The position numbers and the translations under genes are program-made. DNA of 9,389 bases from Acidobacteriota bacterium (lineage in GTDB: Bacteria > Acidobacteriota > Terriglobia > Acidiferrales > UBA7541): contig QHZC01000615.1 of NCBI GenBank assembly GCA_003224515.1, positions 1-9,389 on the forward strand. Direction: 5' to 3'. Positions 1 through 5,569 of this stretch are shown piece after piece. The first letter of the stretch is position 1. Each line of letters opens with the position of its first letter. Below the pieces are notes generated by a model, which was not told the DNA's origin, did not search any database, and saw only the letters and a list, made by a program, of their open reading frames with translations.

Positions 1-798
1 GCTTCGGGTCGCGTTGGCAATGAGCCAGTGAACCGCACAATGAATCAGCATGGGGTTGCACCGAATACGGCATCGCGAAACGTGCCCGACACGTCCGCGA
101 TGACTTCCCGGCAGCGGGAGCTAGCGCAGAGCCGGCCTCCTTCGTCAATGACGAAGTCGAACCGGACATCAGCCGCTGCCATGGGCAACACCGCGTCGCA
201 GCGCACGGGCAATAGTCCACGCACCTGGGAAGCGCAGGGAAATACAACGGATCGCGGCCGCGCGCCAGTAGGTTTCGGAAGCTCGAATCGGCCGGAAAAC
301 TCACGGGCGCAAACAGCCCACGACACTCAAGGCAATCGGCCGCCATGGGCACGCGGCGATTCGCAGTCTGGAGCCGTCAGCGGCCAGAGCTCACGGCTTT
401 CGGCGCCAAGATACAACGGCAACCGCCCAAGCTCTTCCAACAACGGCCGTTCTTACGAACCGCAGCGGACATACAGCAATACGCCGTCCTACGGAAACCG
501 CGGATCCTCGCAGCCTCGCTCGTACAATCCGCCTCCGACCCGATCTTACTCATCGCCGCAGACCTACTCCGCGCCTAGCCGCAGCTATCCAGCACCGTCA
601 CGCTCCTACTCCGCACCTAGCCGCAGCTATCCAGCACCGTCACGCTCCTACTCCGCACCTAGCCGCAGCTATGCAGCTCCGTCACGCTCCTACTCCGCGC
701 CTAGCCACGGCTATAGCGGTGGGGGTGGGGGCGGCAACCGTGGTGGCGGTGGAAGCCCGCATGGCGGCGGAGGTTCCGTTTCGCACGGCCGGCACTAA
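1..798 (+). CDS. Low-complexity Ser/Pro/Tyr/Gly-rich secreted-type protein, C-terminal part (5' end outside window)
   Basis: The reading frame is open from the first base to TAA at 796-798, giving 265 residues without a start, so the gene very likely begins upstream; the GTG at 28 is only an internal candidate. No catalytic domain is visible. The first ~130 residues are polar and rich in Asn, Ser, Arg, Thr and Gln. The middle is Tyr/Pro/Ser-rich, ending in a 14-residue repeat (YSAPSRSYPAPSRS) of nearly three and a half copies. The last ~30 residues are poly-Gly with Asn, Arg, Ser and His (GGGGGGNRGGGGSPHGGGG). I recall similar tails at the C-terminus of acidobacterial DUF6600/FecR-like secreted proteins. 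As the next gene belongs to that family, this may be the tail of a paralogue, but the diagnostic part is off the window. Function unknown; a cell-surface or periplasmic location is inferred from composition only. Confidence 0.6.
   Translation, partial: ASGRVGNEPVNRTMNQHGVAPNTASRNVPDTSAMTSRQRELAQSRPPSSMTKSNRTSAAAMGNTASQRTGNSPRTWEAQGNTTDRGRAPVGFGSSNRPENSRAQTAHDTQGNRPPWARGDSQSGAVSGQSSRLSAPRYNGNRPSSSNNGRSYEPQRTYSNTPSYGNRGSSQPRSYNPPPTRSYSSPQTYSAPSRSYPAPSRSYSAPSRSYPAPSRSYSAPSRSYAAPSRSYSAPSHGYSGGGGGGNRGGGGSPHGGGGSVSHGRH
565..717 (+). repeat. 42-bp tandem repeat inside the coding sequence
   Basis: Units begin with TACTCCGC at 565, 607, 649 and 691, a strict 42-bp period. Units 1 and 2 differ at one base (GCG/GCA), unit 3 has two further changes, and unit 4 is truncated and runs into the Gly-rich tail. 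The period is a multiple of three, so each unit adds 14 residues (YSAPSRSYPAPSRS) and copy-number change would keep the frame. The near-identity of units 1 and 2, even at third positions, points to recent duplication or gene conversion. Confidence 0.9.
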
Positions 799-982
799 TC
801 TCTTTGACAAGAGTCCGTCCGGATCTTCGCTCTTTCTGTTTGGAGCTGATGCTTTGACAGCTTTCTTGCTCGCCAACTGGTCCTAGGGCCTTCCAGCAGA
901 TTCGAAGTTCGCCAAAGCGGCTCAGAAATACGTCGCCCACAACTCTTTCTCTTGCCATGTGTTAGATGAAATGACGTTCAAA

Positions 983-1026
983 CTATCAGGCGTTTCCTGT
1001 TTCGACATGCACAATGGGCCTGATAG
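983..1026. promoter_or_regulatory. 9-bp perfect inverted repeat upstream of the FecR-like gene
   Basis: CTATCAGGC at 983-991 is matched by its exact reverse complement GCCTGATAG at 1018-1026, with a 26-base spacer. It lies about 118 bp before the chosen start of the FecR-like gene. It has no following T-run, so it is not an intrinsic terminator. It could be a two-half-site operator or a leader stem-loop; the sequence does not decide. Confidence 0.4.
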
Positions 1027-1128
1027 GTGTACCACCCCATTGGAGTGTTAGTGTGCCAAAGGGAGCATATACCTGGTGCAAGGGGATTTGAAAATGCGGC
1101 GAAAAGTAAAAGACGCCGCTCGTGGTTC

Positions 1129-1134
1129 AGGAGA
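1129..1134 (+). promoter_or_regulatory. Shine-Dalgarno of the FecR-like gene (decides the start)
   Basis: AGGAGA lies nine bases before the ATG at 1144. That ATG opens directly onto a signal peptide, whereas the in-frame ATG at 1027 has no comparable site. This supports 1144 as the true start. Confidence 0.75.
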
Positions 1135-1143
1135 GATTTCGAA

Positions 1144-3369
1144 ATGAGAAAACACGTGCTCAAATTGGCGACCCTTCTCAGTGTCGCGCTGGCGGTAGCT
1201 CTCTTTGCGCCGCAACACGCCGCAGCCGATGATGACGACGATCCGCCAAGCCGCGTGGCACGACTGAGCTACGCTAACGGCACCGTTTCGTTTAATCCGG
1301 GAGGCACCGACGATTGGGTTTCCGCGGTCGTCAACCGGCCCATCACTACAGGCGACAAGCTTTGGACTGACAACGGCGCGCGCGCCGAGCTGCACATCGG
1401 CTCCGCGGCGATTCGCCTTTCCGGCAACACTGGTTTTTCGTTTTTGAATCTGGATGATCGCATGGCGCAGATCCGGCTAACCGAAGGCACCCTTAACGTG
1501 CGCGTGCGGCGTCTCGAACCGGACGAATCTTTCGAAGTCGATACACCTAACCTTGCTTTCTCGATCCTTCGTCCGGGCAACTACAAGATCAACGTCAACG
1601 AAGTAGGCGATTCCACTTTCGTGGTTGTCCGCGAAGGCCAAGGCGAAGTCACCGGTGGCGGCTCTGCTTATGCCATGCATCCTCGGGAGACCGGCACGTT
1701 TACCGGCACCGACCAACTTGACGCGGACATTCAGAGATTTGGCGACAACGATGACGACTTCGACCACTGGTGCGGTGATCGCGACCGCCGCGAAGATCGC
1801 TCGCAATCCTCGCGCTACGTCTCTTCCGATGTGATTGGCTATGAAGACCTCGACGACAACGGAGGCTGGCGCCCAGTGCCCGAGTACGGCACTGTTTGGT
1901 TCCCCCACACCGTCATTGTCGGTTGGGCGCCTTATCGCTATGGCCACTGGGTGTGGATTTCGCCCTGGGGCTGGACTTGGGTAGATGATGCTCCTTGGGG
2001 CTTTGCGCCGTTCCATTACGGCCGCTGGGTGACGGTCGCCGGCGTTTGGGGTTGGGTGCCGTGCGCGCCTCGCGCGGTCGTCGGTGTCGCCTATGTGCGT
2101 CCGGTTTACGCTCCGGCGCTTGTCGCCTGGGTTGGCGGACCACACTTCAGCGTTGGCATAGGAATCGGAGGAGGCGGCGGAGTCGGCGTGGCCTGGTTTC
2201 CCCTTGGGCCCCGTGAGGTCTTCGTGCCTTCCTATCACGTAAGTCGTACATACGTTACGAACGTGAACGTCTCCAATACCACCGTGAACAACACCGTGGT
2301 CAATAATTATTATAACAACGTTATCGTTAATAAAAACGTTACTAACGTCAAGTACGTGAACCAGACCGCGCCTAATGGAGTAACCGCCACATCGCAGCAG
2401 AATTTCACATCGGCGCAGCCTGTCGGACGAAACATGATCAAGGTCGATCACCGCGAAGTAGCCGCGGCGCAGGTCAATCCGACCACGCCAACGGTTGCCC
2501 CGCAACAAAGAAGCGTACTTGGCGCCGGCGCAGCGGGTACGGCAAGACCTCCAGCGAGATTTCAGGAACGCCCCGTCGTTGCCAAGACGCTACCGCCGCC
2601 TGCTCCCGTATCCTTCGTAAAGCAACAGCAGGCCATTCAAGCCAATGGCGGCAGGCCGCCAGCCGTCTCTCAGATGCGTCAAGTGCAGACCGAGAACGCG
2701 CAGCAGGCCCGTGCGAACATCAAGATCGCACCACCCGCCAATGCCGACATGCCTCAAAGCATCCAGGCCAACCGGCCCGGCTCGGTACAGAACAACAGCG
2801 GCAATCGTGCGGGGCAGCAACAGACGAACGTTCAGAATAATTCGAATAGGCCGCCAAGTCCCAACAACGCGGGACAATCGCAGTCCAATGTGCAAAGCAA
2901 TTCGAACAAGCCTCCGGCTCACAACAACGCCGGCCCACCTGCGCAGGGTAATCAACCCGGTAATCCACCTGCAAACAATGGCCGAAATAAGTCGTATAAC
3001 GACCGTCCGCCAACCGCCAGGCCCAACGACGGCAGCCCGAGCCCGACTGTGAACCCGCAGCTCGATCAGAAGCATCAGCAGCAACTGGAACAACTCCGCT
3101 TGAAGCAGGACCGGGAGCGCCAGAGCATCGAGCAGAAGCAGATCCAGGAGCAACAGAAGGTTCAGCAGAAGAATGCGGAAGACAGCAGAAGGCTGCAAGT
3201 TGAACAGAAACAACAGCAGCAGCTCCAGCAGCTCGAACAAAGACACGACCAGCAGCAGCAGAAGCTACAGCAAAAACAGCAACAGGAACGCCAAAAGCAA
3301 CAGGAACGTCCGAAAGACAAGCCATCCAGCAAGCCGCCGAAAGACGACAAGCCCCCCCACCGCGGCTAG
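1144..3369 (+). CDS. Secreted FecR-domain / DUF6600-like protein with Gln-rich coiled-coil tail
   Basis: 741 residues. A signal peptide is visible (MRKHVLKLATLLSVALAVALF, then APQHAAA) with probable cleavage before the DDDDD run near residue 28, so the protein should be exported. Residues ~55-175 look like a FecR domain: a beta-rich segment with WVSAVVNRPITTGDKLWTD, then RAELHIGSAAIRL and LTEGTLNVRVRRL. Residues ~248-294 form a Trp/Tyr/Gly-rich block (YGTVWFP, GWAPYRYGHW, SPWGWTWVDD, FHYGRWV) typical of DUF6600-type acidobacterial proteins. Residues ~370-407 are an Asn/Val/Thr-rich stretch, followed by a Pro/Asn/Gln-rich disordered region; ~639-741 is a Gln/Glu/Lys/Arg heptad-like coiled coil ending in a basic Pro-rich tail. 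No transmembrane helix follows the signal and no sigma/anti-sigma pair is adjacent, so classical FecR signalling is not supported. A structural or envelope role is a guess; function is unknown. Confidence 0.85.
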   Translation: MRKHVLKLATLLSVALAVALFAPQHAAADDDDDPPSRVARLSYANGTVSFNPGGTDDWVSAVVNRPITTGDKLWTDNGARAELHIGSAAIRLSGNTGFSFLNLDDRMAQIRLTEGTLNVRVRRLEPDESFEVDTPNLAFSILRPGNYKINVNEVGDSTFVVVREGQGEVTGGGSAYAMHPRETGTFTGTDQLDADIQRFGDNDDDFDHWCGDRDRREDRSQSSRYVSSDVIGYEDLDDNGGWRPVPEYGTVWFPHTVIVGWAPYRYGHWVWISPWGWTWVDDAPWGFAPFHYGRWVTVAGVWGWVPCAPRAVVGVAYVRPVYAPALVAWVGGPHFSVGIGIGGGGGVGVAWFPLGPREVFVPSYHVSRTYVTNVNVSNTTVNNTVVNNYYNNVIVNKNVTNVKYVNQTAPNGVTATSQQNFTSAQPVGRNMIKVDHREVAAAQVNPTTPTVAPQQRSVLGAGAAGTARPPARFQERPVVAKTLPPPAPVSFVKQQQAIQANGGRPPAVSQMRQVQTENAQQARANIKIAPPANADMPQSIQANRPGSVQNNSGNRAGQQQTNVQNNSNRPPSPNNAGQSQSNVQSNSNKPPAHNNAGPPAQGNQPGNPPANNGRNKSYNDRPPTARPNDGSPSPTVNPQLDQKHQQQLEQLRLKQDRERQSIEQKQIQEQQKVQQKNAEDSRRLQVEQKQQQQLQQLEQRHDQQQQKLQQKQQQERQKQQERPKDKPSSKPPKDDKPPHRG
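3058..3330 (+). repeat. CAG/CAA-rich low-complexity tract (poly-Gln coding)
   Basis: The tract is dominated by CAG and CAA codons mixed with GAA, AAG, CTC and CGC, encoding a Gln-rich coiled coil with short runs such as QQQQLQQLEQ and QQQQKLQQKQQQ. No long pure triplet run exists, so slippage is possible but limited. The opposite strand reads as a long Leu-rich frame, a composition artefact. Confidence 0.75.
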
Positions 3370-3388
3370 GCATCGCTTACGGCCAGTG

Positions 3389-3429
3389 CCGCCTCGGGCG
3401 GACGTTCGCTGAGAAACGAACGCTCGTTC
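3389..3429. other. Small hairpins after the FecR-like gene
   Basis: CCGCC-TCG-GGCGG at 3389-3401 is a five-bp stem with a three-base loop. CGTTCG at 3403-3408 pairs with CGAACG at 3417-3422, and GAACG-CT-CGTTC at 3418-3429 is an overlapping alternative. They lie 20-60 bp past the stop codon and may help transcript ending or stability. No T-run follows directly; the nearest is TTTTTT at 3450-3455. Confidence 0.35.
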
Positions 3430-3498
3430 CATCTTTCGCGCGTCCTCCGTTTTTTGCAGGTGAAACGTCTTCGCGGCTCGTTTGATTTCTCGCGGGGG

Positions 3499-3522
3499 GG
3501 GGGTGCCCCACCCTCGGTTTTT
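3499..3522 (+). terminator. Possible intrinsic terminator overlapping the poly-G run
   Basis: Bases 3499-3505 (GGGGGTG) can pair with 3509-3515 (CACCCTC), with one G-T wobble, around a CCC loop, and the stem is followed by GG and TTTTT at 3518-3522. This fits a short rho-independent terminator in the plus direction, separating the FecR-like gene from the F420 genes. The three-base loop, the distance from the preceding stop (about 130 bp) and the alternative registers allowed by the G run reduce confidence. Confidence 0.4.
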
Positions 3523-3585
3523 GAGGCTAGGCCTTTTGCAGATGAAAGCTTTGGCCGTGTCGCGTAAGATTCCTCTTCCGCGCTC

Positions 3586-4326
3586 ATGGCGAACCAATCT
3601 AAATCCCGCTCCTCATCCGTTGTTGTCTCGACTGCAGCTCCTGAGTTGCAACTCTTTCGAATTCCAAACATTCCAGAGATTCGCCCCGGCAATGATCTCG
3701 TCAAAATCGTGACCGGCGCCGCGCGACGAGCGGCCATCCACGTCAAAGACGGCGACATTCTCGTCATTGCCCAGAAAATTGTCTCAAAGGCGGAAGGTGC
3801 CCTCGTTCAGCTCGCACGCGTGAAGCCTTCGCCGCATGCCCTCGCTGTCGCCGCGCGGCTGAAAAAAGATCCTCGGGCCGTTGAAGTCGTATTGCAGGAG
3901 TCGCGGCGCATCGTTCGCAGTGATCCTGTACTGATCGCCGAAACACGCCACGGCTTCGTCTGTGCCAATGCAGGAGTGGATCATTCGAATGTTCCTGAAA
4001 ACGACGTGGTAACTCTGCTTCCGCGGAATCCAGATCAATCCGCAAGAAAACTCGCTGCCGCGCTGCGTAAGCGCACCGGCAAGCGTGTCGCCGTCATCAT
4101 CAGCGACACCTTCGGCCGTCCCTGGCGCCTTGGCTTGACATATGTTGCCATCGGTGCATCCGGCGTCCCAGTCCTCCGTGATTTGCGCGGTACGCGCGAT
4201 CGCGACGGTAAGTCCTTAACTGCCACAGGCTTTCCCGTCGTCGTCATTCGCGGCTATCGTTACAAGCCCTCCTCGGAACCCGCCGCTAGTGTTATCCGCC
4301 CAGCCGCCGAAGACCTCTTCCGCTAG
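3586..4326 (+). CDS. cofE: Coenzyme F420-0:L-glutamate ligase, CofE-like, with an apparent internal deletion
   Basis: 246 residues. CofE is a GTP- and divalent-metal-dependent cytoplasmic enzyme that adds gamma-linked glutamate to F420-0. Family features are clear: IPNIPEIRPGNDL near residue 26, GDILVIAQKIVSKAEG at 56-71, NAGVDHSNV from 128 with the metal-ligand Asp132, and VIISDTFGRPWR at 170-181 with Asp174/Thr175, then AIGASGV from 188. After GKSLTAT (residue 214) the sequence jumps directly to GFPVVVIRG (215-223), whereas CofE proteins normally have about 20 residues here including an ADE(L/I)A...MG segment. The frame is intact on both sides. The protein has only the ligase part, not the C-terminal nitroreductase domain of mycobacterial FbiB. 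No Shine-Dalgarno precedes the ATG. It is the first of three co-directional F420 genes. Family assignment is firm; activity is uncertain because of the gap. Confidence 0.88.
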   Translation: MANQSKSRSSSVVVSTAAPELQLFRIPNIPEIRPGNDLVKIVTGAARRAAIHVKDGDILVIAQKIVSKAEGALVQLARVKPSPHALAVAARLKKDPRAVEVVLQESRRIVRSDPVLIAETRHGFVCANAGVDHSNVPENDVVTLLPRNPDQSARKLAAALRKRTGKRVAVIISDTFGRPWRLGLTYVAIGASGVPVLRDLRGTRDRDGKSLTATGFPVVVIRGYRYKPSSEPAASVIRPAAEDLFR

Positions 4327-4340
4327 CAGCCTCCGCCAGT

Positions 4341-4390
4341 CTTTTCGCTGCGCTCTCTGTGTCCTCCGCGCCCTCTGTGTTAAATTCCTT
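4341..4390. repeat. Degenerate interspersed repeat of the CACAGAGG type
   Basis: CTCTGTGT occurs at 4355-4362 and 4373-4380, an 18-bp period, as CTCTGTGTCCTCCGCGCC followed by CTCTGTGTTAAATTCCTT. On the minus strand this reads AAGGAATTTAACACAGAGG then GCGCGGAGGACACAGAG. That resembles, from memory, an intergenic repeat built on TTAA-(C)CACAGAGG-ACACAGAGG units scattered in many environmental bacterial genomes. It fills most of the 87-bp gap between cofE and cofG. Its role is unknown. Confidence 0.5.
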
Positions 4391-4413
4391 TCGTACCCCC
4401 AGCTCGTTCGCCG

Positions 4414-5562
4414 ATGCTCACTCCACTTCATCCCGTCACACGCAAAGCCGCCCTCCTTGCCACGCAAGCTCCCTTGCCCGAACTCCGAAGCGCAGCCGCG
4501 GAACTCCGCGCCCGCGGGAAGGGGACCGTCGTCAGCTTCTCAAAGAAAGTCTTCATTCCGCTCACCACCCTCTGCCGCGATTATTGCAGCTACTGTACCT
4601 TCCGCAAGGACCCCGGCCAGCCCGGCGCCCATTTCATGACTCCCGACGAAGTCCTCGTCCTCGCCGAACGCGGCCGCCAAGCCGGCTGCAAGGAAGCTCT
4701 CTTCAGCCTCGGCGATCAACCCGAAAAGATTTTCCCCGAAGCTCGTGAATTCCTTCGACGGCGGGGCCATTCACGCACTCTCGACTATCTCGCCGCCATT
4801 TGTGAACTCGTCCTCGAAAAAACCGGCCTGCTTCCCCACGCCAATCCCGGGGTCATGGACCGCGACGCCCTCGTGCGTCTGAAAGATTCGAACGTCAGCG
4901 TCGGCCTGATGCTCGAAAATGTCAGCCCGCGCCTAATGCGCGATGGCTTGCCACACGCCAAAGCCCCGGACAAGGTGCCCACATTGCGCCTCCGCACCAT
5001 CGAAGAAGCGGGGAAGCTCTCCATCGCGTTTACTACCGGCATCCTGATCGGCATCGGCGAAACCATCGAAGAACGCATCGACTCTCTCCTCGCCATTCGA
5101 ACGCTCCATGAAAATTACGGTCACATCCAGGAAGTCATCATTCAGAATTTCCGCGCCAAGCCCGAAATCCGCATGGCTGCACATCCCGAGCCGTCACTCG
5201 AAGACATGCTTCGCACCATCGCTATGGCCCGCCTGATCCTCGGCCCGCATATGAACGCCCAGGCCCCGCCCAATTTGAGTTATGACGACTTTCCCCGCCT
5301 GCTCGATGCGGGCATTAACGATTGGGGGGGCATTTCCCCCGTCACCAAGGATTTCATCAACCCCGAAGCGGCTTGGCCGCAGATCGCGCGGCTACAGGCC
5401 GAAACCGAGTCCCGCGGCTTCGTTTTGCGCGAACGCCTGGCGCTCTATCCCGAATTCGTACATCGCCACGAATTCCTCTCGCCCCGCGTCCGCGATCGCA
5501 TCGCAGAAGTTGCCGGTCCCGATGGATTCGCACGTGACCCTGCCCACGCCGCCCGTGTCTGA
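4414..5562 (+). CDS. cofG: 7,8-didemethyl-8-hydroxy-5-deazariboflavin (FO) synthase subunit CofG
   Basis: 382 residues, a normal length for stand-alone CofG. It is a radical SAM enzyme that, with the CofH product, forms the deazaflavin chromophore FO of coenzyme F420. The radical SAM cluster motif CRDYCSYC is present with Cys54, Cys58 and Cys61 (CxxxCxxC), followed by TFRKDP. Further family features are FSLGDQPEK, PHANPGVM, VGLMLEN, the GILIGIGET segment and IIQNFRAKP, then QAPPNLS and the DWGGISPVTKD motif near the C-terminal third. It is the single-domain version found in archaea, cyanobacteria and some bacteria, not the fused FbiC of actinobacteria, so a separate cofH is needed and is not in this window. 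It sits 87 bp after cofE and 7 bp before cofD, suggesting one operon. No strong ribosome binding site precedes the ATG. Confidence 0.95.
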   Translation: MLTPLHPVTRKAALLATQAPLPELRSAAAELRARGKGTVVSFSKKVFIPLTTLCRDYCSYCTFRKDPGQPGAHFMTPDEVLVLAERGRQAGCKEALFSLGDQPEKIFPEAREFLRRRGHSRTLDYLAAICELVLEKTGLLPHANPGVMDRDALVRLKDSNVSVGLMLENVSPRLMRDGLPHAKAPDKVPTLRLRTIEEAGKLSIAFTTGILIGIGETIEERIDSLLAIRTLHENYGHIQEVIIQNFRAKPEIRMAAHPEPSLEDMLRTIAMARLILGPHMNAQAPPNLSYDDFPRLLDAGINDWGGISPVTKDFINPEAAWPQIARLQAETESRGFVLRERLALYPEFVHRHEFLSPRVRDRIAEVAGPDGFARDPAHAARV

Positions 5563-5569
5563 GTTCTCC

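Larger units (their letters stand above)
799..1143. other. Intergenic region, 345 bp, upstream of the FecR-like gene
   Basis: No convincing gene is visible. The frame of the downstream gene extends up to an ATG at 1027, but the extra residues are charged and precede a clear signal peptide, so this is more likely leader. It holds a TTGACA hexamer at 854-859 with no good -10 box about 17 bp later, the 9-bp inverted repeat at 983-1026, and the ribosome binding site at 1129-1134. No confident promoter can be named. Confidence 0.6.
3370..3585. other. Intergenic region between the FecR-like gene and cofE
   Basis: No gene is supported in these 216 bases. Besides the hairpins they hold a run of ten G at 3494-3503, a terminator-like structure at 3499-3522, and two copies of TTTTGCAG(G/A)TGAAA at 3452-3465 and 3534-3547, 82 bp apart. 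The promoter for the F420 genes should lie here, but no convincing -35/-10 pair was found; TAAGAT at 3565-3570 is a possible -10 without a well-spaced partner. Confidence 0.5.

Noticed and set aside
854..882. TTGACA at 854-859 as a sigma-70 promoter
   Set aside because: The base positions about 17 bp downstream (CTGGTC) do not resemble a -10 box, so no promoter is called.
1027..1143. N-terminal extension of the FecR-like protein to the ATG at 1027
   Set aside because: The extra 39 residues precede a complete signal peptide, and the ribosome binding site at 1129-1134 supports the ATG at 1144.
1477..2508. Long open frame on the minus strand (343 codons) opposite the FecR-like gene
   Set aside because: It is the antisense of a GC-rich gene with a clear signal peptide and domain pattern; the translated product shows no family motifs and its composition mirrors the sense strand.
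2590..3246. Leu-rich minus-strand frame resembling a membrane protein
   Set aside because: Leucine runs come from reading CAG/CAA glutamine codons backwards as CTG/TTG. It is a composition artefact of the poly-Gln tail.
3265..3767. Minus-strand frames across the FecR-like/cofE gap
   Set aside because: They overlap the ends of two well-supported plus-strand genes, show no motifs, and only reflect the lack of stops in GC-rich DNA.
4216..4467. Minus-strand frame across the cofE-cofG gap with RARRTQRAQRK-like residues
   Set aside because: This peptide is the translation of the CACAGAGG-type intergenic repeat and overlaps two real genes on the other strand.
5282..5569. Upstream extension of cofD in frame, overlapping cofG
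   Set aside because: This part reads as an out-of-frame shadow of CofG (Arg/Ser/Pro-rich), and CofD homology begins right after the ATG at 5570.
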